Shown here piece after piece: positions 18,913 to 27,309 of a stretch of 64,000 nt of DNA. Each line of letters opens with the position of its first letter. Within the stretch, counting starts at the first letter, position 1. The notes under the pieces are model-generated. The model was not told the origin of the DNA, searched no databases, and was given only the letters and a program-made list of their open reading frames with translations. This DNA is from SZUA-430 sp044220975 (GTDB lineage Bacteria; Pseudomonadota; Alphaproteobacteria; Micropepsales; Micropepsaceae), in contig JBGAPZ010000011.1 in NCBI GenBank assembly GCA_044220975.1, positions 1 through 64,000 of the forward strand, in the 5' to 3' direction. The position numbers and the translations under genes are program-made.

Positions 18913-19275
18913 CTAAGCCGTGCCCCCGCCGAGAACTCGCGAGCGCAAGCCTTCAAAACGAGGGCTCGGGTAGATTTCGCACGCCCATTTTATGAGTTCG
19001 CGATCATCATCGAAGTTGTGGAGTATCAGTGGCGGGTCACGCTCAACGGCAAGCCGGGCGACTTCAGCGAAGACTTCTTCCCGCCAGGAACGCGCTTCGG
19101 CCAAATTCTGGGCTTCGGCACACACGATCTCCACTATCTCGCCTGGTTCAGTCGTGCCACCGACCACAACCATGAACGCTGGACCTCGACCGTAGTTGAA
19201 CGCGGGCCCGACCAAAACATGACCGCCCTTGTTCTTGTCCAAAATTTGCACTGCGATTTTGTTCACGCCGCTCAC
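18913..19275 (-). CDS. hypothetical protein
   Basis: 120 residues, no family I recognise. The beginning, SGVNKIAVQILDKNKGGHVLVGPAF, is followed by a predicted helical middle (EIVEIVCAEAQNLAEARSW) and an acidic stretch before CEIYPSPRFEGL. The GTG start at 19275 is supported by AGGAG eight bases upstream. A competing plus-strand frame (19018-19299) lies over it but has poorer codon character. The gene is flanked by DUF1501 (convergent, 16 bases) and fumC (same strand, upstream). Confidence 0.55.
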   Translation of the reverse strand: MSGVNKIAVQILDKNKGGHVLVGPAFNYGRGPAFMVVVGGTTEPGEIVEIVCAEAQNLAEARSWREEVFAEVARLAVERDPPLILHNFDDDRELIKWACEIYPSPRFEGLRSRVLGGGTA

Positions 19276-19311
19276 ACCGTCGGCTCCTATTGTGTGTAAG
19301 GCCTGACGAAC

Positions 19312-20700
19312 TTACTTCGGGCCGATCATGTCTTCGGGGCGGACGATGCGGTCGAATTCGTCGCCCGTGATGAGCCCGGTTTTCACGGCCTCTTCCTTCA
19401 GCGTCGTGCCGTTCTTGTGTGCGGTCTTGGCGATCTTAGCGGCGTTATCGTAGCCGACCTTCGGCGCCAGTGCGGTCACGAGCATCAGCGAACGGCGCAT
19501 CAGCTCGTCGATATGCTTCAAGTTCGGCTGGATGCCTGCGACGCAGTGATCGGTAAAGCTGACAGCCGCGTCGCCGACCAAGCGGATCGACTGCAACACG
19601 TTATGAATGATCACGGGCTTGAAGACATTGAGCTCCATATGCCCTTGGCTGCCGGCGATCGTGACGGCGACGTTGTTGCCCATGACTTGCGCGCAAGCCA
19701 TCGTCAGTGCCTCGGCCTGCGTTGGGTTCACCTTTCCCGGCATGATCGAGGAGCCAGGTTCGTTTTCCGGGAGGATCAATTCGCCGAGGCCCGAACGTGG
19801 GCCTGAGCCCAACAGGCGAATGTCATTTGCGATCTTGAAGAGCGAGGTCGCGACCGTGTTCAGGACACCGGAGAATTCGACCAACGCGTCGTGAGCGGCC
19901 AGCGCTTCGAATTTGTTCGTGGCGCTTGTGAACGGATACCCGGTGATCTTCGAGACCTCGTCGGCGAAGCGTTCGGCGAAGCCGGGCAGCGCGTTTAAAC
20001 CGGTGCCGACTGCCGTTCCGCCTTGGGCAAGCGGATAGAGGCGCGGGAGCGCCGTCACGACGCGGTCGATGCCGAGTTCAACTTGACGGGCATAGCCAGA
20101 GAATTCTTGACCGAGTGTGATCGGCGTTGCGTCCTGCAGATGAGTTCGGCCAATTTTGATGATCTTTGCGAAGTCGTGCGCCTTCGAGAGAAGGGCACCG
20201 TGCAGGCGGCGCAAGCCCGGCATCAAGCGGCGATGAATTTCGAGCACGGTCGCAATGTGCATCGCGGTCGGAAAGCAATCGTTCGACGATTGGCCACGGT
20301 TCACGTGATCGTTCGGGTGCACGGGCTTCTTCGAGCCCATTTCGCCGCCGAGCATTTCGATCGCGCGGTTCGAGATCACCTCGTTCGCGTTCATGTTCGT
20401 TTGCGTGCCGGATCCGGTTTGCCAGACGACGAGCGGGAAATGATCGTCGAGTTTTCCGGCAATGACCTCGTCGGCCGCTTTGGCGATCGCATCGCCGAGC
20501 TTCGGATCGAGGTCCTTCAGCCCGACATTCGCGATCGCTGCTGCCTTCTTGACGATGCCGAACGCATGGACGAGGGCGAGCGGCATGCGTTCGCCGCTGA
20601 TTTTGAAGTTCTCAAGAGAGCGCTGCGTTTGCGCACCCCAATACTTGTCCGCGGCCACGGGAATGGGGCCGAACGTGTCGGTCTCGGTGCGAGTGCTCAT
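19312..20700 (-). CDS. fumC: class II fumarate hydratase FumC
   Basis: Iron-independent fumarase of the TCA cycle interconverting fumarate and malate. The superfamily signature GSSIMPGKVNPTQ is complete, and the active-site regions TGSGTQTNMNANEV, HPNDHVNRGQSSND and GRTHLQDATPITLGQEF are present. The 462-aa length is standard. The ATG at 20700 is used rather than the TTG three codons upstream. The gene begins ten bases after the sspB stop, so the two are probably co-transcribed. Confidence 0.97.
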   Translation of the reverse strand: MSTRTETDTFGPIPVAADKYWGAQTQRSLENFKISGERMPLALVHAFGIVKKAAAIANVGLKDLDPKLGDAIAKAADEVIAGKLDDHFPLVVWQTGSGTQTNMNANEVISNRAIEMLGGEMGSKKPVHPNDHVNRGQSSNDCFPTAMHIATVLEIHRRLMPGLRRLHGALLSKAHDFAKIIKIGRTHLQDATPITLGQEFSGYARQVELGIDRVVTALPRLYPLAQGGTAVGTGLNALPGFAERFADEVSKITGYPFTSATNKFEALAAHDALVEFSGVLNTVATSLFKIANDIRLLGSGPRSGLGELILPENEPGSSIMPGKVNPTQAEALTMACAQVMGNNVAVTIAGSQGHMELNVFKPVIIHNVLQSIRLVGDAAVSFTDHCVAGIQPNLKHIDELMRRSLMLVTALAPKVGYDNAAKIAKTAHKNGTTLKEEAVKTGLITGDEFDRIVRPEDMIGPK

Positions 20701-20710
20701 TGGGTCCAAG

Positions 20711-21199
20711 TCACTTCTTGCGGAACTTGTCGAGGCTCACGACCTCGCCGTGTTCCGGTTTGGGGGTTGGTTCCGGTTTGGATTGCTCGGTCGGGGAAGG
20801 GGCGGGATCTTTGGGGGCAGGCAAGCCCGGTTTCGGCGCGGGCATCGCCATTTGGAAGCCGAGTTGGAATTTCTGCGAGGGGTCCTCAAACGCGACGACG
20901 GCGGCGAACGGTACAACGAGGGTTGCCGGGAGCTTGTTGAAGCTCAGCGTCACCTCGAACCGGTCGCCCTCGACGATCAGGTTCGCGTATTGGTTCTGCA
21001 GAACGATTTTCATTGCCTCCGGATATTTTTCCCTGAGGAAGTCCGGCATTTCGACGCCGTCCATGCCGGTCGCGAAGACGATGTTGAAATGGTGCGCGCC
21101 CATTATGCCGCCTTTGGCAGCATGGGTCAGCGCATCGCGCACTACGCCCCTCAGCGCTTTGTCCACAAGCGCCTGGTAGCCGATGAAATCCTTGGACAT
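20711..21199 (-). CDS. sspB: SspB-like ClpXP adaptor
   Basis: 162-residue alphaproteobacterial SspB homologue. The N-terminal domain (about 1-115) carries GIMGAHHFNIVFAT, VEMPDFLREKYPEAMKIVLQ and the family LSFNKLPATLVVPFAAV. A Pro-rich linker then leads to the C-terminal peptide GEVVSLDKFRKK, which corresponds to the ClpX-docking tail. SspB hands ssrA-tagged proteins from stalled ribosomes to ClpXP. The tmRNA gene is also in this window (30228-30485), so adaptor and tag can be compared directly. Confidence 0.9.
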   Translation of the reverse strand: MSKDFIGYQALVDKALRGVVRDALTHAAKGGIMGAHHFNIVFATGMDGVEMPDFLREKYPEAMKIVLQNQYANLIVEGDRFEVTLSFNKLPATLVVPFAAVVAFEDPSQKFQLGFQMAMPAPKPGLPAPKDPAPSPTEQSKPEPTPKPEHGEVVSLDKFRKK

Positions 21200-21259
21200 G
21201 GGAGAAGGGTGTAGCGCCGCCGCCCATTGCTCCGCAAGGCGGCATAAATCCAGGGTCTC

Positions 21260-21301
21260 TTGACTATATTCTTTGGAATGTTTATTTCATTCCGCGGAAT
21301 G
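21260..21301 (+). promoter_or_regulatory. promoter with perfect palindrome, likely MarR operator
   Basis: TTGACT at 21260-21265 is a good -35 element, and TATTTC at 21283-21288 lies 17 bases on as a -10 candidate. Overlapping and following it is the perfect 14-base palindrome CATTCCGCGGAATG (21288-21301), and GGAATG at 21275-21280 adds a further half-site. The operon it drives ends in a MarR-type gene, so autorepression is the obvious hypothesis. Confidence 0.6.
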
Positions 21302-21315
21302 TATCGGAGAGGTCA

Positions 21316-22095
21316 ATGGATCGGACGCGAGAGTACGGGACGGCGTTTGCGGTAGCGTTGGTGCATGTTGGGTTGTTGTCGGTGGGGTTCCTGATCCTCG
21401 CCGACCAGTTTTCGTTTCCTGAGATATTGCGGGCTCCATCCGAGGAAAGGCTTGCGCTCTTTCGTCAGAACCAGGCCCTCATCGTGCCCGCCTACTACAT
21501 GATGGGTTTGTCGGGGCTAACCCAGATCATCCTGGCGGTGTTGTTCCATCAGAGCTTTGCCAAGACCGGCAGCACGCTGCTCGTCGCAGCCCTGGTGGCG
21601 GGTGTACTGGCCGGCGCGTTTCAAACGATGGGCTTCATGCGCTGGCCGATTGCGGTGCCTTATCTGGCGGAACAGATGGCGAGTGCGGGAACCGCAGAGA
21701 TGCGCAACGTCGTGGCGCTGCTTGAAGGGTTGCTCAATCGCTATGCCGGGATGGTGGTGGGCGAGCATCTGGGCTTCTTGGCGCAAGGTGCGTGGACGAT
21801 GCTGATTTCGCTGGCCATGTTTCGGGGGCCGTTGTTCGCGTGGCCATACGGATTGGTGGGGTTGTTGCTGGGCGCGCTTATCGCGATCAGCGCGTTTGAG
21901 CAGCTTGGCGGGCCATTTGAGGCGATTGGGTTTTTGTCAGCGCCGGTGTCGGCGGCCTGGCTTGGCTGGCTCTTGATGTGTGGCGTTTCGCTTGCGCGGA
22001 CACAGGCCAACGGTGTGGGGCCGCGGTTCTTTATTTTTTCGGCACTCGCGCTCGCCGCGCTCATGGGCGGGCTTGCTTCGACAGCTTTGATGTGA
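21316..22095 (+). CDS. DUF4386 family membrane protein
   Basis: 259-residue integral membrane protein with about six hydrophobic helices: AFAVALVHVGLLSVGFLILA, the segment around MMGLSGLTQIILAVLF, LLVAALVAGVLAGAF, and three in the C-terminal half. The overall pattern fits DUF4386, a family of unknown function. It is the first gene of a three-gene unit with a Tat-exported nitroreductase-like protein and a MarR regulator. An AGAGG-type site precedes the ATG. Confidence 0.75.
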   Translation: MDRTREYGTAFAVALVHVGLLSVGFLILADQFSFPEILRAPSEERLALFRQNQALIVPAYYMMGLSGLTQIILAVLFHQSFAKTGSTLLVAALVAGVLAGAFQTMGFMRWPIAVPYLAEQMASAGTAEMRNVVALLEGLLNRYAGMVVGEHLGFLAQGAWTMLISLAMFRGPLFAWPYGLVGLLLGALIAISAFEQLGGPFEAIGFLSAPVSAAWLGWLLMCGVSLARTQANGVGPRFFIFSALALAALMGGLASTALM

Positions 22096-22105
22096 GGACG
22101 ATTTC

Positions 22106-23269
22106 ATGACCACGCGCAGAACATTTCTTCGTGTCGCCGGAACTTCGGCAGTGATTTTGGCGGCGGGCGGATACGGCCTAACACAATGCGACCCGATGCC
22201 GGAGGCGGCGGTGGAAGCGTGGCGCGGGCCTGCTCCTAACGTGCGCGACCCGAGGGTGCGCGCGCTGTCCTACGCTTTACTCGCGCCCAATCCGCATAAT
22301 AAGCAGCCATGGATCGTGGACTTGAGAGAGCCGGGCGCGGCGACCTTCTATTGTGATCGGTCACGTCTATTGCCGGAGACCGATCCTTATGCGCGCCAGA
22401 TCACAGTTGGATGTGGGGCGTTCTTGGAATTGTTGCGGATTGCGGCGGCCGAGCAGGGGCTGCGTGCCGATGTGACCGCTTTTCCTGGCGGCGATTGGCC
22501 GGAGAACGGTGTCGGCGAGCAGCCAGTGTGCCGCGTGACGTTTGTGGCCGATCCCGGAGTTGCGCGCGATCCGCTGTTTGCCCAGATCTTGAAGCGACGG
22601 ACCAACCGCAATGCGTTCGACGGCACCGCGATTGATCCGGGTGAGGCGACGCTGTTGGCAGCGGCCGGAACAATGATCGGCCCCGCACAGACTTTGCCGG
22701 TGCAGTTCGGCTGGACGGGGAATGCACAGCAAATAGTGCGGTTGGCTGCCATCGCGAAGCGCGCCTGGGAGATTGAAGTGAAAAAAGACGCGACGTTCAA
22801 AGAAAGCGTCGACGTCTTTCGCATCACGGGTCCCGAGATCGCGAAGCATCGTGATGGTCTTTCCATGCACGGACCGTTCTTTTGGTGGGCGAACAAGCTT
22901 GGGCTTTTCACGCAACAGAATGCGATGGAACCGTTCACGCGCGGCCAGGCGTTGGCGCAGATCGATCCTCAACTGGCGGTCATGGCATTCGCGTGGATCG
23001 TGACCGCAGCGAACGACCGGCGGGCGCAACTCGCCGCAGGGTCGGCCTATGCGCGCGCAAATTTGAAAGCTACAGAGCTGGGCCTTGCAATGCAGCCGCT
23101 CAGCCAAGCGTTGCAGGAGTTTCCGGAGATGCTGCCGGTTCTTGCCGAGCACAAGCGTGCGGTTGGCGCTCAGGAGAGCGAGACGGTGCAGATGTTTTTC
23201 CGACTTGGCCGAGCGGCGCCAGTCGAACCCGCGCCGCGGCGGCCTCTTGACGCGATCATACGAAGTTGA
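22106..23269 (+). CDS. Tat-exported nitroreductase-fold protein
   Basis: 387 residues. The N-terminus TTRRTFLRVAGTSAVILAAGG is a clear twin-arginine signal. The mature part contains ALLAPNPHNKQPWIVDL, ILKRRTNRNAFDG and FAWIVTAANDRRAQL, resembling the Acg-like branch of the nitroreductase family, which keeps the FMN-binding fold but is often catalytically unassigned. The length is about 1.5 times a classical nitroreductase, typical of this exported group. It follows the DUF4386 gene by ten bases and precedes marR by fourteen. Confidence 0.8.
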   Translation: MTTRRTFLRVAGTSAVILAAGGYGLTQCDPMPEAAVEAWRGPAPNVRDPRVRALSYALLAPNPHNKQPWIVDLREPGAATFYCDRSRLLPETDPYARQITVGCGAFLELLRIAAAEQGLRADVTAFPGGDWPENGVGEQPVCRVTFVADPGVARDPLFAQILKRRTNRNAFDGTAIDPGEATLLAAAGTMIGPAQTLPVQFGWTGNAQQIVRLAAIAKRAWEIEVKKDATFKESVDVFRITGPEIAKHRDGLSMHGPFFWWANKLGLFTQQNAMEPFTRGQALAQIDPQLAVMAFAWIVTAANDRRAQLAAGSAYARANLKATELGLAMQPLSQALQEFPEMLPVLAEHKRAVGAQESETVQMFFRLGRAAPVEPAPRRPLDAIIRS

Positions 23270-23283
23270 CGCATACATAGCGC

Positions 23284-23751
23284 ATGGCGACACGACCGAC
23301 AGAAGCTCAAGCAGCGCTCGGCTGGCGCATCTTCAACTGGATCGGCATTATCGACCAGTTAGCGCAGAACCGCGCCACGCGGGCTCTCGACGAACTCAAG
23401 CTACCGTTTCCGCAGTTCGTGATGCTGAACCATTTCAGCCACCGGCCGGCGGAAGCGAAGACGGTGACGAGTGTGGCCTCCGCTTTGCAGCAGCCGCAGC
23501 CCGGCGTGACGAAGACGGTGCACAAGCTTATCGCGCGCAAGTTTCTGAAAGCCGATCCGGCACCCGGCGATGGCCGTTCCAAACTGCTCACGATCACGCC
23601 GAAGGGGCTTGAGATGCACACGCGCGCTGTCGGCGCGTTCCTGCCGCAGTTCGCGGACGTTTTCTCGGGATGGGAGGACGCGGAGATGGAGGCGTTGGCG
23701 CGGCAGCTCGACCGGTTGAAGGTGTGGATGGATACGAAGGGGCGAGAGTAG
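23284..23751 (+). CDS. MarR family transcriptional regulator
   Basis: 155-residue winged helix-turn-helix protein. The recognition region is TVTSVASALQQPQPGVTKTVHKLIARKFLKADPAP, followed by the wing GDGRSKLLTITPKGLEM. N- and C-terminal helices would form the dimer interface. It is the last gene of the DUF4386/nitroreductase operon whose promoter holds a perfect palindrome, so it is probably a local autorepressor (inference). The ligand is unknown. Confidence 0.88.
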   Translation: MATRPTEAQAALGWRIFNWIGIIDQLAQNRATRALDELKLPFPQFVMLNHFSHRPAEAKTVTSVASALQQPQPGVTKTVHKLIARKFLKADPAPGDGRSKLLTITPKGLEMHTRAVGAFLPQFADVFSGWEDAEMEALARQLDRLKVWMDTKGRE

Positions 23752-23827
23752 GCGCATAGAAGCCCGTGGCGCTGTGTGCGATTGGGCCGCATTGAGCGGC
23801 TGGCCGCCAGTGTGGTCGAATTCTTCG

Positions 23828-24247
23828 ATGGAGTCGGCAAGGTACTCATCGTCCGGGCTATCTGCATGGCGGCGCTTCGCTGCAGTGACGACGCTTGTTG
23901 CCATTCTCCTGCGTGCGGTTGTGCCCGTTGGTTGGATGCCGAGCACACAACTGTCGGACGGCGTACCGATCGTTATTTGCACGGGGAATGGCGAAAAGCA
24001 GATCATTCTCGACGGTAACGGGCGGCCGATCCCAGCTGGCGAGCATCAAGACTCCAACGACACACAGCGGCCGTGCGCCTTTGTGGCCGTTGCCAGCCTA
24101 ACGCCGCCCACGCCAACGTCCGTGCCTGCGCCGATTTCGATCGAAACCGCCGTCGTTGAGTTTTCCAAGTCTGCGGCGGCAGAGCGCCATGTCCCGAGAT
24201 CGCCTTGGCAGAGCCGCGCTCCGCCGCGCGCCATGAGCACGATCTAG
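23828..24247 (+). CDS. DUF2946-like protein of a copper locus
   Basis: About 139 residues with an N-terminal hydrophobic segment (FAAVTTLVAILLRAVVPVGWMP) followed by VICTGNGEKQIIL and CAFVAVASL, matching the usual pattern of DUF2946 proteins, which cluster with copper uptake and resistance genes. The start is uncertain: 23774 is also open, but 23828 places the hydrophobic segment as an N-terminal anchor. It heads a group including SCO1 and PCu(A)C-type copper chaperones. Confidence 0.6.
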   Translation: MESARYSSSGLSAWRRFAAVTTLVAILLRAVVPVGWMPSTQLSDGVPIVICTGNGEKQIILDGNGRPIPAGEHQDSNDTQRPCAFVAVASLTPPTPTSVPAPISIETAVVEFSKSAAAERHVPRSPWQSRAPPRAMSTI

Positions 24248-24372
24248 AGCTGCTCGCCGGCGTCGCGAAGATCGCGGAGCCGATCACACCACAAGCTTGG
24301 ACGATGCCGCGTCTCATTCGCGTTTTCCATGGGGAAGCGCACGTGACGTCGAGGCAACCGTCAGCAAGACGC

Positions 24373-24726
24373 ATGAAACGACAGATCACAGTTCTTGAAA
24401 CGGCCGCCATCGCGGGGATCTTCCTCGAGGGTTTGTTGGCCGCTTTCATCTTGTCCGCTGTTCGCGATTTTGACGCCGAAGCTTTGCTCGGCTCGGGCGG
24501 CATTGCGGTTGCGGGCGTTCTGCTTGGGTTCGTCTCGCGCGAATTCGCGGCCACGGCGGTGATGGCGCGGTCGCTCGCGCTGGCGGCTGCGATCAGTCTC
24601 GTGCTCGTCGCCGTCGCTAGCCCCGACAACGCGGTCGTCGTTATCGCTCTTGGGGTCGTCTTCGTTTGTTCAGCCGAAGTCACGAGATTCGTGTTGCCGT
24701 TCGTTTCGATCGAGGGAATGAGATGA
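24373..24726 (+). CDS. small integral membrane protein, unknown
   Basis: 117 residues from the ATG at 24373, with three to four hydrophobic helices (ETAAIAGIFLEGLLAAFILSA, IAVAGVLLGFVS, LALAAAISLVLVAVAS, VIALGVVFVCSA). No known family. In-frame starts also exist at 24205 and 24304; none has a convincing ribosome site. It lies between a DUF2946-like gene and SCO1, so it may belong to the copper cluster, but that is context only. Confidence 0.5.
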   Translation: MKRQITVLETAAIAGIFLEGLLAAFILSAVRDFDAEALLGSGGIAVAGVLLGFVSREFAATAVMARSLALAAAISLVLVAVASPDNAVVVIALGVVFVCSAEVTRFVLPFVSIEGMR

Positions 24727-24799
24727 TTTCTTCACGCATGAGACCCATCCACGCAGGCCATCGCATCGGACCACCCGATACGCGCCGGGAACGCGGACT

Positions 24800-25420
24800 A
24801 TGAACTCGCACATCGATGTCTTGCGGATCGTGCGGTTGAGCGCGCTCGCGCTCATCGCTGTAATCGCCGTCGCGTGGATAGCTGTCGGACTGGACATCAT
24901 ACCAACGGGGCGCGAGACACCGAGCCTCGGAACACCGGCGATTGTTCCGTTCAACCTGATCGATCAGAAGAACGGTCACGTAACTGAGCGCGATATACTC
25001 GGGCACCCAACGGTTGTCTTCTTTGGGTTCACTTACTGTCCGGAGATTTGCCCCACAACCTTGACGTCGCTCACGGCGTTGCTTGGTCGATTGGGGTCAA
25101 CCGGAGACAGGCTCGGCGTCGTCTTTGTCACTGTCGATCCCGAGCGCGACACGCCACAGGCGTTGTCTGAATTTCTGTCGTCGTTCGATCCACGCATCCG
25201 GGGTCTGACCGGACCGGGCGGCGAAATCGCCCGGATCGCAAGAGGCCTCGGCGTCTATTACCGGCGCGAACAGCTGCCGGGCGGCGGGTACACGATGGAC
25301 CACACGGCGTCGCTGTTCCTGCTCGATGCCCGCGGTCGGTTCGCCGGCACTATTTCCTACGGCGAGAACGCAGACGTCGCGCTTGAGAAGCTGCGGCGGT
25401 TGGCGACGACAGCTGGGTGA
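24800..25420 (+). CDS. SCO1/SenC copper chaperone for cytochrome oxidase
   Basis: Membrane-anchored periplasmic thioredoxin-fold protein delivering copper to the CuA site of cytochrome c oxidase. A single N-terminal transmembrane helix spans about residues 11-31. The copper-binding motif CPEIC has Cys80 and Cys84, and the third ligand is His168 in GGYTMDHTASLFLLD. All three ligands are present, so it should be functional. It is followed after 22 bases by the alpha-CTD-like gene and then by a PCu(A)C chaperone, forming an oxidase-assembly cluster. Confidence 0.93.
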   Translation: MNSHIDVLRIVRLSALALIAVIAVAWIAVGLDIIPTGRETPSLGTPAIVPFNLIDQKNGHVTERDILGHPTVVFFGFTYCPEICPTTLTSLTALLGRLGSTGDRLGVVFVTVDPERDTPQALSEFLSSFDPRIRGLTGPGGEIARIARGLGVYYRREQLPGGGYTMDHTASLFLLDARGRFAGTISYGENADVALEKLRRLATTAG

Positions 25421-25442
25421 GCCGATGAAGGAGCAACAAAAG

Positions 25443-25745
25443 ATGGCCAAGACATCAAAGAACGCGGTGCCAAACTTGGCGCTCGCTGTTGCAGATCTCG
25501 GGTTGCCGGTGAGAGCGGTCAACGCGCTGCGCGCCGGCGGCATCGAAACAGTGGGCGATATCATCGAGTGGCCGGAACGCGAACTGCGTGCGCTGCCGAA
25601 TTGCGGTCCGGCGACGATGGCGGCCCTGCGCGAGATCGCTGAACGGGCCGGCGCGAAGAGGCGTCGCATTGAGGCGACCCAAGCCACAACGACACAACAA
25701 CAAACAGACGGAGACGTACAATGCGAAGCGAAATCCTTGCCATGA
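25443..25745 (+). CDS. stand-alone RNA polymerase alpha-CTD-like protein
   Basis: 100 residues. Positions 19-69 (LGLPVRAVNALRAGGIETVG and NCGPATMAALREI) align with the C-terminal domain of RNA polymerase alpha, a helix-hairpin-helix fold. Of the E. coli DNA-contacting residues, R265, N268 and G296 have equivalents (R24, N27, G55), while C269, K298 and S299 become Ala, Ala and Thr. No N-terminal assembly domain is present. AAGGAG at 25428-25433 supports the ATG at 25443. The last 25 bases overlap the copper-chaperone gene. It may be a small DNA- or protein-binding factor; the function is unknown. Confidence 0.72.
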   Translation: MAKTSKNAVPNLALAVADLGLPVRAVNALRAGGIETVGDIIEWPERELRALPNCGPATMAALREIAERAGAKRRRIEATQATTTQQQTDGDVQCEAKSLP

Positions 25746-26194
25746 TTGCCGCGCCCCTCGTGGCGTTCCTGCTACTCACCGGCGTGGCCGTGGCTCACGG
25801 CTATTCGGCCGGGCCTATCCGCGTCGAACACCCTTGGGCCGCAGCAACGCCGCCGGCGGCCGCTGTCGGCGCAGCCTACATGGTCATCGTCAATACCGGC
25901 CGGGCGCCTCTCCGCCTGATCGGCGCGAGCACGCCCGTCGCGGAGCGCGTCGAGATTCATACAATGTCGATGGAGGGCGGAATTATGCGTATGCGGCCGA
26001 TCGCCGGTGGTCTGCTTATCCCTGCCGGCGGACAAGTGAAGCTAGCGCCGGGTGGAATGCACGCGATGCTCATCGGCCTTAAAGGCCGGCTGATCGCCGA
26101 GGACTTCGTTGCGCTGACGCTTCGCTTCGAAGGCGGCCTCAACGTCAACGTCGAACTCTATGTCGAGGAACGCGCCGGTGGCCATGGTCACTGA
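25721..26194 (+). CDS. PCu(A)C-type periplasmic copper chaperone
   Basis: 157-residue secreted protein with an N-terminal signal (MIAAPLVAFLLLTGVAVAHG). The copper ligands follow the family pattern H80-x10-M91 and H114-x-M116, within VEIHTMSMEGGIMRMRP and GGMHAML. The C-terminal GGHGH may add metal affinity. PCu(A)C proteins pass Cu(I) to the CuA centre, working with SCO proteins, which matches the SCO1 gene just upstream. GGAG lies before the ATG, inside the end of the alpha-CTD-like gene. Confidence 0.92.
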   Translation: MRSEILAMIAAPLVAFLLLTGVAVAHGYSAGPIRVEHPWAAATPPAAAVGAAYMVIVNTGRAPLRLIGASTPVAERVEIHTMSMEGGIMRMRPIAGGLLIPAGGQVKLAPGGMHAMLIGLKGRLIAEDFVALTLRFEGGLNVNVELYVEERAGGHGH

Positions 26195-26490
26195 AACTGC
26201 AGCGCGGTCTGCCAGCAGGCGGATACGCGCGTTGTGGCGATCCCGTTGCAAAACCGCCTTCGATGCCTTGACCGGTATGCGCAAAGGCGGGATGGATCGC
26301 GAAGATCGAGAATGCGGCCAACAAGTAGCGAATGTGCGATAAGGTAACACCATGAAATGCGACACGAAAAGAAATGCGCCCCTACGCAATCACCCGCCTC
26401 GGGCAATGCCAATGCCGATGGCGACGCTCTCGTCTGTTTCCAACAAAATTCGTTTCGCCGTCGCCGCTATCAATACCCCTGACGAGCTCG

Positions 26491-27151
26491 ATGAAATTCC
26501 CGGCACTTGAATACGGACCCAAGGAAAAGCGGGTTTCAAAAACGGGCGTTTCGGGACCCGATTCTCAGGCCACGTTCAAGGTCTTTGCCGAGACCAAGAC
26601 GGCCCTGCAATTCAGGCTTGAAGCGCGGAAGGCCGGTACGTATGTCGCTACCGTCGAATTGTCACCGCATGACATTGATCTGACACCTGACAAGGTGGCC
26701 GAATATTTTGCGGAGATCGACGCACCAAAGAGTTTGCGCGACACGTACGCGGCGATGCCCGAGCCGCGACAATGGCGCGAGACTTACACGAAGCACGCCA
26801 AGACAGTCGTGTGCGTGGTGTCGTGCTCCACTGCCAACGAACTGGTGTGCGCGACGGGAGCGAAGGCCGAGTTTGTCGCAGTTGCGGAAAGTCTCGGAAG
26901 CGATAGGCCGAAGTTCCGCCTGCTCGCCGCAGGTGCGCCGCTTGCAAATGCCGCAGTCGCCGTGTTGCAAGCTGACGGAGCGCGAACGCTTTCGCACCGA
27001 TAAGGAGGGAACGGTCGCGCTACCTTCAACTCTTTCCGGACCGCTGATGTTGACTGCCGTGCTCATTGCACCCCCGAAGGATGCTGCGTCGCGCTTTACG
27101 AGCGACTTTGTATCGCTGACTTTGGATGCGAGCATCTTGAAAGCGGAGTAG
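26491..27151 (+). pseudogene. DUF4198-like gene with internal frameshift
   Basis: The first frame (stop at 27001-27003) contains LEARKAGTYVATVELSPHDIDL and ends PLANAAVAVLQADGARTLSHR. The next frame continues without a gap as RTDKEGTVALPSTLSGPLMLTAVLI and ends at 27151. Read together, this is the usual tail of DUF4198-type proteins (exported, often metal-uptake linked). Removing one T from the run near 26991-26993 would restore one frame. The N-terminus also looks unnatural, with no signal peptide in frame. Either a real pseudogene or a sequencing error. Confidence 0.5.
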
Positions 27152-27309
27152 ATGCGTGGCGCCGGCGTGGGGCGTCGAGGGCGTGCTGACCACGGAGGCG
27201 CCAGTCGCCAATCCGGCTGACCACCTCGACCGAACGGATGGATGAAACGGCTAAATTCTGCGGGAATGACTCAAATAACGGATTCGATTTTGCATCTCGC
27301 GGGTTGGCG

